DNA of 64,000 bases, from contig JARLIQ010000034.1 of assembly GCA_031291645.1 (NCBI GenBank), positions 1 through 64,000 on the forward strand. The letters are read 5' to 3'. The position numbers and the translations under genes are program-made. This document shows positions 25,717-35,036 of the stretch, piece after piece. Within the stretch, counting starts at the first letter, position 1; every line of letters begins with the position of its first letter. Under the pieces are notes generated by a model that saw only the letters and a list, made by a program, of their open reading frames with translations, did not search any database and was not told the origin of the DNA. The stretch is from Caulobacteraceae bacterium (GTDB lineage Bacteria > Pseudomonadota > Alphaproteobacteria > Caulobacterales > Caulobacteraceae).

Positions 25717-28200
25717 ATGACGCCATCGCCGCCTCTCCTTGGCCGACGCCTGGCGAGCCTCGCGCTCGCCGCCGTGCTCGTCGGCGCCAGCGCCTGCCCG
25801 GCAGCGCCCCTGGCCGACGCGGTGGCCCATCCGGCGCTTTGGCCGGCGGCCGCCAGCCCCCCGGCCATCACCGACGCGCGCACCGAAGCCTTCATCACGG
25901 CGCTAATGGCGCAGATGAGCCTGGAGGAGAAGGTGGGCCAGACCATCCAGGCCGATATCGATTCGATCAGTCCCGAGGACCTTCGCCGCTATCCGCTGGG
26001 TTCGATCCTGGCCGGCGGCAGCTCCGGCCCCTGGGGCGACGACCGCGCCCCGGCGCAGAAGTGGGTCGAGCTGGCGCGGGCGTTCCGCGCCGTCGCCGGC
26101 GAGCCTCGCCCCGGCCACACACCGATCCCGCTGCTGTTCGGCATCGACGCGGTGCACGGCCACAACAACATCATCGGCGCCACCCTCTTTCCGCACAACG
26201 TCGGCCTGGGCGCGGCGCGGGACCCGACGCTGATCCGGCGGATCGGCGAGGCCACCGCCCAGGAGGTCGCGGTGACCGGGGCCGACTGGACCTTCGGCCC
26301 GACCCTGGCCGTGCCCCGGGACGTGCGCTGGGGCCGCGCCTACGAAGGGTACGCGGAAGACCCGGAGGTCTCCGTGGCCTACGCCGGTCCGATGACCCTG
26401 GGCCTGCAGGGCGAGCTGCGCCCGGGCGAGCCGCTGGCGGCGGACCACATCGTCGGCTCGGCCAAGCACTTCCTGGCCGACGGCGGCACGCTCGGCGGAC
26501 GCGACCAGGGCGACGCCCGGATCTCGGAAGCGGACCTGATCGCCTACCACGCCCAGGCCTATCCGCGCGCGATCGACGCCGGCATCCTGACGGTGATGGC
26601 CTCGTTCTCGAGTTGGAACGGGGTCAAGCACATCGCCAATCCCAGCCTGCTGACCGGCGTGCTGAAGGGCCGGATGGGATTCCAGGGCTTCGTCGTCGGC
26701 GACTGGAACGCCCATGGCGAGGTCCCGGGCTGCACGACCACCGACTGTCCGGCGGCGATCAACGCCGGGCTGGACATGTACATGGCCCCCGACAGCTGGA
26801 AGGGCCTGTTCGACAACACCCTGGCCGAGGTCCGCTCCGGCCGCATCCCGATGAGGCGGCTGGACGACGCGGTGCGCCGCATCCTGAGGGTCAAGGTCAA
26901 GGCCGGCCTGTTCGACCGACAGCGCCCGCTTGAGGGCCGCTATGAACTGCTCGGCTCGCCCGAACACCGGGCCCTGGCCCGCCAGGCCGTGCGCGAGTCG
27001 CTGGTGCTCCTGAAGAACAACGGCGGGGTGCTGCCGATCCGCGTCTCGGCCCAGGTGCTGGTGGCCGGGGACGGGGCCGACGACATCGGCAAGCAGTCGG
27101 GCGGCTGGACCATCAGCTGGCAGGGCACGGGCAACACGAACGCGGACTTTCCGCACGGCCAGTCGATCTGGAGCGGGATCGCTGAGGCGGTCAAGGCGGG
27201 CGGCGGCCATGCCGAACTGGCGGTCGACGGCCGGTTCAAGACCCGGCCGGACGTCGCCATCGTGGTGTTCGGCGAGAACCCTTACGCCGAGTTCCAGGGC
27301 GACATCCCCACCGTCGAATACCAACCCGGCGGCAAGCGCGACCTGGCCCTGCTGCGGTCGTTGAAGGCCCAGCACATTCCCGTGGTTTCGGTGTTTCTGT
27401 CCGGCCGGCCGCTGTGGACCAACCCGGAGATCAACGCCTCCGACGCCTTCGTCGCCGCCTGGCTGCCGGGGACCGAAGGGGGCGGCGTCGCCGACCTGCT
27501 GATCCGCCGGCCGGACGGGACGGCGGCCAACGACTTCACCGGGCGGCTGTCCTTCTCCTGGCCGAAGCGGGTCGACCAGGTCCCGCTGGACCATGGCCAG
27601 CCCGGCTATGATCCCCAGTTCGCCTATGGGTACGGCTTGTCCTACGCCCACGGCGCCGTTGTCGGCCCGCTGTCGGAGAACCCCGGACGCCGGGACGGGG
27701 CGCCCAATCTCGACCGCTATTTCATGGACGGCCACGCGCCGGAGCCCTGGAGCCTCGGGACCGAAGGGGCGGTGAGCCTGCGGGCGATCGACGCCGGCGC
27801 CCAGGAGAACGCCCGCGAGGCCCGCTGGAGCGGCAACGGCGCGGGCGTGGTGGAGATCGCCGGGCCGCCCGCCGACCTGTCGCGCCAGGCCAACGGCGAC
27901 ATGGCGGTGCTGGTCCGCTACCGGGTCGACGCCGCGCCCAGCGCGCCGGTCAGCCTGTCGCTGGCCTGCGGTCCGGGTTGTGGGGGGGCTGCGGACGTCA
28001 CCGCCCTGCTGTCGGCCTCGCCGCCGGGCCAATGGCGCACGGCCGAGGTCAAGCTCGCCTGCTTCAGGGCCGCCGGGGCCGACATGGGCCGCATCACCTC
28101 GCCGTTTCGCCTGACCACCGCCGGCCGGTTGACCCTCGCCTTCAGCGAGATCCGCCTGACCGCGAACGAAGGCGACGCCATTTGCCCCGGAGCGCGCTAG
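25717..28200 (+). CDS. glycoside hydrolase family 3 (beta-glucosidase-like), exported
   Basis: Signal peptide from MTPSPPLLGRR; PLLFGIDAVHGHNNIIGATLFPHNVGLGA; GFVVGDWNAHG nucleophile region; GGVLPI; C-terminal GH3 domain plus additional carbohydrate-binding-like tail. Confidence 0.95.
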   Translation: MTPSPPLLGRRLASLALAAVLVGASACPAAPLADAVAHPALWPAAASPPAITDARTEAFITALMAQMSLEEKVGQTIQADIDSISPEDLRRYPLGSILAGGSSGPWGDDRAPAQKWVELARAFRAVAGEPRPGHTPIPLLFGIDAVHGHNNIIGATLFPHNVGLGAARDPTLIRRIGEATAQEVAVTGADWTFGPTLAVPRDVRWGRAYEGYAEDPEVSVAYAGPMTLGLQGELRPGEPLAADHIVGSAKHFLADGGTLGGRDQGDARISEADLIAYHAQAYPRAIDAGILTVMASFSSWNGVKHIANPSLLTGVLKGRMGFQGFVVGDWNAHGEVPGCTTTDCPAAINAGLDMYMAPDSWKGLFDNTLAEVRSGRIPMRRLDDAVRRILRVKVKAGLFDRQRPLEGRYELLGSPEHRALARQAVRESLVLLKNNGGVLPIRVSAQVLVAGDGADDIGKQSGGWTISWQGTGNTNADFPHGQSIWSGIAEAVKAGGGHAELAVDGRFKTRPDVAIVVFGENPYAEFQGDIPTVEYQPGGKRDLALLRSLKAQHIPVVSVFLSGRPLWTNPEINASDAFVAAWLPGTEGGGVADLLIRRPDGTAANDFTGRLSFSWPKRVDQVPLDHGQPGYDPQFAYGYGLSYAHGAVVGPLSENPGRRDGAPNLDRYFMDGHAPEPWSLGTEGAVSLRAIDAGAQENAREARWSGNGAGVVEIAGPPADLSRQANGDMAVLVRYRVDAAPSAPVSLSLACGPGCGGAADVTALLSASPPGQWRTAEVKLACFRAAGADMGRITSPFRLTTAGRLTLAFSEIRLTANEGDAICPGAR

Positions 28201-28234
28201 GCTCGGCGCGCCGAGAACAGCGGGGGGAGCGGTC

Positions 28235-29491
28235 TTGACCACGGCGGACGACGCGCGGCCGACGCAACCTGTCGGGACCGGGTTCATCGCCGGCTACACC
28301 GTGGCACAGATCGGCGCCTACATCGCCTTCGTGCCGCTGTTCCAGGTGCTGCTGCCGCTGCAGGCGGCGGCGATCGACCCGGCGCACAAGGCCGAGGTCT
28401 TCAGCCGCATCGCCCTCCTGGGCGCGCTGGTGGCGGGCGCCGCCAACCTGTTCGCCGGCGCGGTCAGCGACCGGACCGCCTCGCGCTTCGGCCGGCGCAG
28501 GCCCTGGCTGCTGGCCGGGGGGCTCGGCGTCCTGGGCGCCTACGCCCTGATCCATGCCGCCCACACCGCCGGGCTGCTGCTGGCCGGGGTGCTGCTGTTC
28601 CAGCTGACCTTCAACTTCCTGTTCGCCGCCCTCCTGGCGTTGGTCGCCGACCGGGTGCCGGACCGGCAGAAAGGGTTGGTCTCGGCGCTGATGGGCCTTG
28701 GCCTGCCGATGGGCAACATCGTCGGCACGGTGCTGATCGGCGGACTGCTGCACGACGGCGCCGCCCGCTTCCTGGTGCTGGGCGCGATCGTGGCGGCGGC
28801 GATCATTCCCTTCACGCTGCGCCTGACCGACCCGCCGCTGGCCGTCGAGGCCGTTCCGCGGCGGCGGCTGGGTGAGGTGATCGCGTCCTTGTGGGTCGAT
28901 CCCCGGCGCTATCCGGATTTCGCCCTGGCCTGGACCGGGCGGGTGCTGGTGATCACCGCCTTCAGCCTCGTGCAGGGCTACATGCTGTTCTACCTGCAGG
29001 ACGCGGTCGGCTATGAGCGGCTGTTCCCCGGCCAGCGGGCGGAGCAGGGGCTGGCCCTGCTCACGACGGTCTCGACGGTGGTCAATCTGGCCTCGGGCCT
29101 GGCGTTCGGCCTGGCCTCGGACCGGCTGGGCCGGCGCAAGGTGTTCACCAGCCTGGGCGCCCTGACCCTGGGCGCGGCCATGTTGGGCCTGGCCATCGCC
29201 CCGGCGTGGCCGGCGGTGATCGCCGCCTATGTGCTCTATGGCCTGGGCGCCGGCTGCTACAACGCCATCGACATCGCCTTGATCACCCAGGTGCTGCCGT
29301 CCGTCCGCACCGCCGGCAAGGATCTCGGCATCGTCAACCTGTCCAACGCCCTGCCCCAGGTCATCGCCCCAGCCTTGGGCGTCTGGTTCCTGCGTGCGGC
29401 CCACGCCGATTTCCGCTCGCTGTTCCTGGTCGCGGCGGCGGCGGGCGCGGCCGGCGCGCTGGTGATCCTGCCGATCCGGGGCGTGCGCTAG
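28235..29491 (+). CDS. MFS transporter
   Basis: About 12 hydrophobic segments; GAVSDRTASRFGRRRPWLLAGG and GLASDRLGRRKVF loops. Confidence 0.92.
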   Translation: MTTADDARPTQPVGTGFIAGYTVAQIGAYIAFVPLFQVLLPLQAAAIDPAHKAEVFSRIALLGALVAGAANLFAGAVSDRTASRFGRRRPWLLAGGLGVLGAYALIHAAHTAGLLLAGVLLFQLTFNFLFAALLALVADRVPDRQKGLVSALMGLGLPMGNIVGTVLIGGLLHDGAARFLVLGAIVAAAIIPFTLRLTDPPLAVEAVPRRRLGEVIASLWVDPRRYPDFALAWTGRVLVITAFSLVQGYMLFYLQDAVGYERLFPGQRAEQGLALLTTVSTVVNLASGLAFGLASDRLGRRKVFTSLGALTLGAAMLGLAIAPAWPAVIAAYVLYGLGAGCYNAIDIALITQVLPSVRTAGKDLGIVNLSNALPQVIAPALGVWFLRAAHADFRSLFLVAAAAGAAGALVILPIRGVR

Positions 29492-30783
29492 ATCGTGGCC
29501 TCGGCGAGGGCCGGGTGCGCCTTGATCACCCCGTTCGAGGTCAGCCAGCCGTAGGCGCCGATCCAGGCGTAGCAGACCACCGGCACGAACAGCGCCCGGC
29601 CAAGGCCCAGGCGGTCGGCCACAAGGCCCGTGACCACCGGCACCACCGCCCCGCCGACGATGGCAAGGCACAGGACGCCCGAGGCCTGGGGCGTGTCTTC
29701 GCCCAGGCCCTCGATGGCCAGGGTGAAGATGGTCGGGAACATGACCGAGTTGAACAGGCCGATGGCCAGGATGGCCGCGGCGGCCGCCACGCCGATCGAC
29801 AGGGCCGAGGTCATGGCGAGGACCCCGGCGCCGACGGCGCAGCCGGCCAGCACCCGCCCAGGGCGCAGCCGGCGCAGGGCCGCCGCGCCGATGAACCGGC
29901 CGACCATGGCCAGGCCCCAGTAGATGCTGACCAGCGAGCCGGCGACCTGGGCCTTCACCCCAAGCACCTCGCCCTGCATCAGGTAGTTGGCGATGGCGCT
30001 GCCGATCGAGACCTCGGCGCCGACATAGGTGAAGATGGACAGGGCCCCCAGCGCCAGGCGCCGGTGGCCCATCAGCCGCCAGTAGGAGCCGAGCGGCTGG
30101 GCCTTGGCCGCGGGCGCCCAGCGGCGCAGGGCCCAGCACAGGGCGGCCAGGGCCATCAGGATCGCGGCGATGGCGATGAACGGCAGTTGCACCGCCCGCG
30201 CCTCCTGCCGGCGGTAGAGGGTGAGCGCCGCGGCGCTGAGCGTGCGCGCGTCGGGCGCGGCGGTGGTGTGGGCCAGGATGAGCGCCGACCCGACGATCGG
30301 GCCGACCATGGTGGCCACCGAATTGAACGCCTGGGCCAGGGTCAGCCGGCTGTGCGCATGCCTCGGATCGCCAAGCCCCGCGGTCATCGGATTGGCGGCC
30401 ACCTGCACCGTGGTCACCCCGCTGGCCAGGATGAACAGGGCCAGGAGAAAGCCCGGATAAAGGCCGAGCCAGGCCGCGGGGGTGAACAGCAGGCAGCCGC
30501 CGGCCATCACCAGCAGTCCCACCGTAACCCCGCGCAGGTAGCCGATCCGCGACAGCAGCCAGCCGGCCGGCGCCGAGATGACGAAATAGGCCAGGAAGAA
30601 GCAGAACTGGGTCAGCATCACCTCGGCGTAGGACAGCGAGAACATCGCCTTCAGCTTGGGGATGAGGGTGTCCACCAGGACGGTGCAGAAGCCGAAGGCG
30701 AAGAACAGCGACATCATCAGCGCGGTCAGCGGCTTCTGATGTTCGCCGGGCGTAACGGCGGCGGGCTGGCCAACGGCGTGCAC
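29488..30783 (-). CDS. MFS sugar transporter, FucP/GluP-like
   Basis: FFAFGFCTVLVDTLIPKLKAMFSLSYAEVMLTQFCFFLAYFVISAPAGWLLSRIGY is the FucP/glucose-galactose MFS hallmark. Confidence 0.9.
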   Translation of the reverse strand: MHAVGQPAAVTPGEHQKPLTALMMSLFFAFGFCTVLVDTLIPKLKAMFSLSYAEVMLTQFCFFLAYFVISAPAGWLLSRIGYLRGVTVGLLVMAGGCLLFTPAAWLGLYPGFLLALFILASGVTTVQVAANPMTAGLGDPRHAHSRLTLAQAFNSVATMVGPIVGSALILAHTTAAPDARTLSAAALTLYRRQEARAVQLPFIAIAAILMALAALCWALRRWAPAAKAQPLGSYWRLMGHRRLALGALSIFTYVGAEVSIGSAIANYLMQGEVLGVKAQVAGSLVSIYWGLAMVGRFIGAAALRRLRPGRVLAGCAVGAGVLAMTSALSIGVAAAAAILAIGLFNSVMFPTIFTLAIEGLGEDTPQASGVLCLAIVGGAVVPVVTGLVADRLGLGRALFVPVVCYAWIGAYGWLTSNGVIKAHPALAEATI

Positions 30784-30874
30784 GATCGATCTCCTCCCAG
30801 GAACAGCCTGTTGCGCGGCGCCTCGCCCGGGCGTCTTACCCTATATGCTAGGGCCGACTATGCTATGACCGTCA

Positions 30875-30888
30875 TGACAGCGCTGTCA
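30875..30888. promoter_or_regulatory. LacI-family operator-like perfect palindrome
   Basis: TGACAGCGCTGTCA, between the divergent MFS (-) and GH18-like (+) genes. Confidence 0.75.
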
Positions 30889-31051
30889 ACGCTGACGGAT
30901 GCGCCAACCGACGGCGCTGCGCTCGGAACCTTAGCGGCGGCGGGCGGACATGCCGGCGTCGCGATTCCGCCCTCATCGGCGTACAGAGACAGGGGCCGTC
31001 GTCATCCGGCTGCGGCCGCGATCCATCCGCTTCGGCTCGACCGAGGACTCC

Positions 31052-32062
31052 ATGGTCTGTATCCGACACGCCGTTCCCGCCCGGACGGCCGCGCGTCTGT
31101 TGGCCCTCCCCGCGGCCCTGATCGTGATCTTCCTTCATGCGGCGGGCGCCGCGGCGGCGACCTTCGCCTTCTATGCGCCCTGGGACGCCCGCAGCGCGCC
31201 GTCCCTCGCCGCCCACGCGGCCGCGATCGACTGGTTCGCGCCGGCCTGGATCAGCGTCACCGGCCCAGCCGACACGCTGCGGGTCAATATCGATCCGCCG
31301 GCTCGCGCGGCGCTCGCGGGTCTCGGCCACGCCCCGGCGGTCATGCCGGTGGTGCAGAACGCCGCCCTCGGCGCCTGGGACGGGACGAACGCCGCCGCCC
31401 TGCTGGCCAGCCCGTCCCGCCGCACGGCCCTGCTGGACCAGCTGGAGCCGATCCTCGCCTCGGCCGGGGCCTCGGGCGTGATGTTCGACTTCGAGGACCT
31501 GCCCGCCTCCGCCCAGCCGGACTATCTGGCGTTCCTGGGCGAGGCCCGGCGGCGATACGCCGCGCGACGCTGGCCGGTCGCGGCGGCCGTCCCGGCGGAC
31601 GATGCGGACTGGAACCTCGCCGCCTACGGCCGGACGGCCGACTATGTGGTCCTGATGGCCTACGACGAGCATTGGACCTCGAGCCCGCCCGGCCCGATCG
31701 CCTCGCGCCGCTGGTTCTCGTCGGGCGTGCATGAGGCGGTCGCGGCCGTCCCCCCCGACAAGCTGGTCATCGGCCTGGCGTCCTACGCCTACGACTGGCC
31801 GGCTGGCGCGTCCGCCCGTCCGATCTCGGCCCCCGACGCCAAGGCCCGCGCGGGCCAGGCCGGCGCCAGCGCCCGGCGCGACGCGGCCAGCGGCGAGATG
31901 ACCATCGCCTATGCCGACGGCGGAAAGGTCCATACGGTCTGGATCTCGGACGCCGCCGCCAGCCGGGGCGAGATCGCCGCATCACGCCGCCTGGGCGTGC
32001 GCAACTTCGCCCTCTGGCGGCTCGGCTCGGAGGACCCCGCGATCTGGGCAGCGCTGCGCTGA
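31052..32062 (+). CDS. exported GH18-like (chitinase-fold) glycosidase
   Basis: Signal peptide; ASGVMFDFEDLP acid motif; YVVLMAYDEHW; VIGLASYAYDW strand pattern of GH18 TIM barrels. Confidence 0.7.
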   Translation: MVCIRHAVPARTAARLLALPAALIVIFLHAAGAAAATFAFYAPWDARSAPSLAAHAAAIDWFAPAWISVTGPADTLRVNIDPPARAALAGLGHAPAVMPVVQNAALGAWDGTNAAALLASPSRRTALLDQLEPILASAGASGVMFDFEDLPASAQPDYLAFLGEARRRYAARRWPVAAAVPADDADWNLAAYGRTADYVVLMAYDEHWTSSPPGPIASRRWFSSGVHEAVAAVPPDKLVIGLASYAYDWPAGASARPISAPDAKARAGQAGASARRDAASGEMTIAYADGGKVHTVWISDAAASRGEIAASRRLGVRNFALWRLGSEDPAIWAALR

Positions 32063-32173
32063 GGCTGCCGACCCTGACGACCCGCCAGGACTGCGTCCAA
32101 CCCCTCTCGAATCCGAGCGCTATCGCCTGACGTAACGTCGCGCGGCCTATCGGACGCGGCCGCATTGCCCTAA

Positions 32174-34018
32174 ATGACGCCGATGTCCTTACCTGATATC
32201 GATCCGGCGCTCGAAAGGGCGCTGTCTGAACGCGGCTATGCGAGCCTGACGCCCGTCCAGCTCGCCGTGCTCGAGCCCGAGGCGCAGGGCCGCGACCTCC
32301 TGGTCTCGGCCAAGACCGGTTCGGGCAAGACCGTCGCCTATGGCCTCGCCCTGGCCCAGGTCCTGCTGGGGTCCGACGAAGGCCTGCCGCCGGCCGGCGC
32401 GCCGCTGGCCCTGGTCGTCGCCCCGACCCGCGAACTCGCCATCCAGGTGCGCGCCGAGCTTCAGTGGCTCTACGCCGGCGCCCGCGTCGTCTCCTGCGTC
32501 GGCGGCATGGACCCGCGCGCCGAGCGGCGGACGCTGGAGCAGGGCTGCCACATCGTGGTCGGCACGCCCGGCCGGCTGCGCGACCACCTGGAGCGGGGCC
32601 AGCTGGCCTTCGACCGGCTGGGCGCGGTCATCCTGGACGAGGCCGACGAGATGCTGGACCTCGGCTTCCGCGAGGAGCTGGAGGAGATCCTCGACGCGAC
32701 GCCGAAGGACCGCCGCACCCTGCTGTTCTCGGCCACCCTGCCCCGCTCGATCGTCGCCCTGGCCGCGACCTACCAGCGCGACGCCCTGCGCCTGGTCGTC
32801 GGCGCAGAGGAACGGGCTCACGCCGACATCGACTACCGCGCCATCCGCATCGCGCCGAACGAGACCGAGCTCGCGGTGGTCAACCTGCTGCGCTACTTCG
32901 AATCCGGCGCGGCCATGGTGTTCTGCTCGACGCGCGAGGCGGTGCGGAAGCTGCACGCCAACCTAGTCGAGCGCGGCTTCAACGTCGTGGCCCTGTCGGG
33001 CGAGCTGACCCAGAACGAACGGACCCATGCCCTGCAGGCGCTGCGCGACCGCCGCGCGCGGGTCTGCGTGGCGACGGACGTGGCCGCGCGCGGCATCGAC
33101 ATTCCCGACCTCGACCTCGTCATCCACGCCGACCTTCCGGTGAACCGCGACGTGCTGCAGCACCGCTCGGGCCGCACCGGGCGGGCGGGCCGCAAGGGCG
33201 TCTGCGCGATCCTGGCGCCGCATCCCCGCCGCCGCCGGCTGGAGCAGCTCCTGAAGGCCGCGGGCGTCGAGGCCCACTGGCAGGCGCCGCCCAGCGCCGA
33301 GGACATCCGCGCCCGCGACCAGGCGCGGCTGATCGAGGAGATCGCCCCCGCGGCCGAGGCGGCGGAGGATGACCGCGCCGTCGCCCAGGCCCTGCTGGAA
33401 CAGCGCTCGCCCGAAGACATCGCCGCGGCCTATGTCCGCCTGGCCCGCGCGCGCATGCCCGCCCCTGAGGACCTGGCCGAGAGCGAGCCGGAACCGCCCC
33501 GCTACGTGCGCGGCGCGCCCGGCCCGGCCGAGGCGCCGCGCGCCGGCTTCGAGGACGCCGTCTGGTTCCGCATCGACCTCGGGCGCAACAAGAACGCCGA
33601 GGCCCGCTGGCTGCTGCCGATGATCTGCCGTCGTGGCCACCTGACCAAGCGCGAGATCGGGGCGATCCGGGTGTTCGAGCGCGAGACCCGCTTTCAGATC
33701 GTCGCCGACGCGGTCGAGCGGTTCGAGGCGGCGGCGGCCAAGGCCGACGGCGATGGGGGACGGATCGTGCGGCTGGAGGACAACGCCCCCCTGCCGCCGC
33801 GCGAACGCACCGGCCCGCCGCCCGGCCGGCGCGGAGGCCCCGGCCAGCCGCACCCCTACGCCAAGGGCGGCAAGGGCAAGCCGCCGGTGAGCGGGGAACG
33901 GCCCTGGGCCGCGCCGCTGGACACCGAACAGGCGGCCGCACCGGCCGCCCGTCCGCCCAAGGGGCTCAAGCCCAAGCGTCCGACCAAGCTGAAGAAGAAG
34001 GGCAAGGCGAACGGCTGA
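32174..34018 (+). CDS. DEAD/DEAH box RNA helicase with DbpA-type C-terminal region and basic tail
   Basis: SAKTGSGKT, PTRELAIQV, DEADEMLDLGF, SATLP, HRSGRTGRAGRKG; basic tail KPKRPTKLKKKGKANG. Confidence 0.96.
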   Translation: MTPMSLPDIDPALERALSERGYASLTPVQLAVLEPEAQGRDLLVSAKTGSGKTVAYGLALAQVLLGSDEGLPPAGAPLALVVAPTRELAIQVRAELQWLYAGARVVSCVGGMDPRAERRTLEQGCHIVVGTPGRLRDHLERGQLAFDRLGAVILDEADEMLDLGFREELEEILDATPKDRRTLLFSATLPRSIVALAATYQRDALRLVVGAEERAHADIDYRAIRIAPNETELAVVNLLRYFESGAAMVFCSTREAVRKLHANLVERGFNVVALSGELTQNERTHALQALRDRRARVCVATDVAARGIDIPDLDLVIHADLPVNRDVLQHRSGRTGRAGRKGVCAILAPHPRRRRLEQLLKAAGVEAHWQAPPSAEDIRARDQARLIEEIAPAAEAAEDDRAVAQALLEQRSPEDIAAAYVRLARARMPAPEDLAESEPEPPRYVRGAPGPAEAPRAGFEDAVWFRIDLGRNKNAEARWLLPMICRRGHLTKREIGAIRVFERETRFQIVADAVERFEAAAAKADGDGGRIVRLEDNAPLPPRERTGPPPGRRGGPGQPHPYAKGGKGKPPVSGERPWAAPLDTEQAAAPAARPPKGLKPKRPTKLKKKGKANG

Positions 34019-34029
34019 GCCGGCGCGCC

Positions 34030-34914
34030 CTACGCCATCTGCTCACGGATGTACTCGCCCGCGCTGGCCAGCGCGCGGCGGGCGTCCGCCAGCATCGGGT
34101 GGAAGAAGTGCCAGACGTGGATCATCTCCGGCCAGATCTCGAGCCGGACCGGAACCTCCTGGGCGCCGGCCAGGGCCGCCAGGCGCACGGAGTCGTCCAG
34201 TAGGGTCTCCGCCGAGCCGACCTGGATCAGGAGCGGGGCCAGGCCCGTCAGGTCGGCGTGCAGCGGCGCCGCCAGCGGATGGCGCGGATCGCCGCCGCCC
34301 AGATAGTCCGACGCCATCTTCAAGAGCCCCTCGCGCTGGACCATCGGGTCCTCGCCCGCCTTGGCGCTCATCGAGCCGCCGACCGCCTCCAGGTCCGTCC
34401 AGGGCGAGATGCAGAAGCCGCAGGCCGGCTGCGGCAGGCCCGCCTCGCGCGCGGCGATCAGGGTCGCGACCGTCAGGCCCCCGCCGGCGCTGTCGCCCGC
34501 GACGGCGATCGACGAGGGCGCGAAGCCCTGATCCAGCAGGAACCGGTAGGCGGCCAGGGCGTCGTCCACCGCGGCGGGAAACGGCGCCTCGGGCGCGAGG
34601 CGATAGTCCAGCGCCAGGGTCCGGCAGCCCGCCGCCCGCCCGAGCTCGGCGGCCAGGTGCCGGTGGCTGAGGATCGAGCCGATCACATAGCCGCCGCCGT
34701 GCAGGTAGAGGATCACCCGGTTCTGGTCCGCGTCCGGGCTGGCGCCCCATTCGGCCGGGATGTCGCCGACGCTCTCGGGGGTCAGCGTCACCGTCTCCGG
34801 TGTCGGGAACTGCGCGCCCAGGCCGTTGTAGACCTCGCGCAGCTCCGCGGTGGACAGCTCGGCCGGGGTCCGGGCGAGGAACGCCCGGATAGCGAGGATT
34901 TCCTGATTGGCCAA
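34030..34914 (-). CDS. alpha/beta hydrolase (HSL/acetyl-hydrolase family)
   Basis: YLHGGGYVIGS oxyanion motif, VAGDSAGGGLT nucleophile elbow. Confidence 0.93.
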   Translation of the reverse strand: MANQEILAIRAFLARTPAELSTAELREVYNGLGAQFPTPETVTLTPESVGDIPAEWGASPDADQNRVILYLHGGGYVIGSILSHRHLAAELGRAAGCRTLALDYRLAPEAPFPAAVDDALAAYRFLLDQGFAPSSIAVAGDSAGGGLTVATLIAAREAGLPQPACGFCISPWTDLEAVGGSMSAKAGEDPMVQREGLLKMASDYLGGGDPRHPLAAPLHADLTGLAPLLIQVGSAETLLDDSVRLAALAGAQEVPVRLEIWPEMIHVWHFFHPMLADARRALASAGEYIREQMA

Positions 34915-35036
34915 AGCGCGCTCCCTGTCTGTTTTCTTTCGAGGCGCCGGCGGTGCGCCGTTTCATGGCGACCCGGACCGGGCTAGACCTCGATGAAGGT
35001 GTGACTATGCACGCCGACAGGGCTGGGGGAAACGCG

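Noticed and set aside
25903-28287. 794-aa minus-strand ORF opposite GH3
   Set aside because: Antisense shadow ORF; the GH3 frame has clear family motifs, this one has none.
28142-30139. 665-aa minus-strand ORF spanning two MFS genes
   Set aside because: Out of frame with the clear MFS translations on both strands; shadow ORF.
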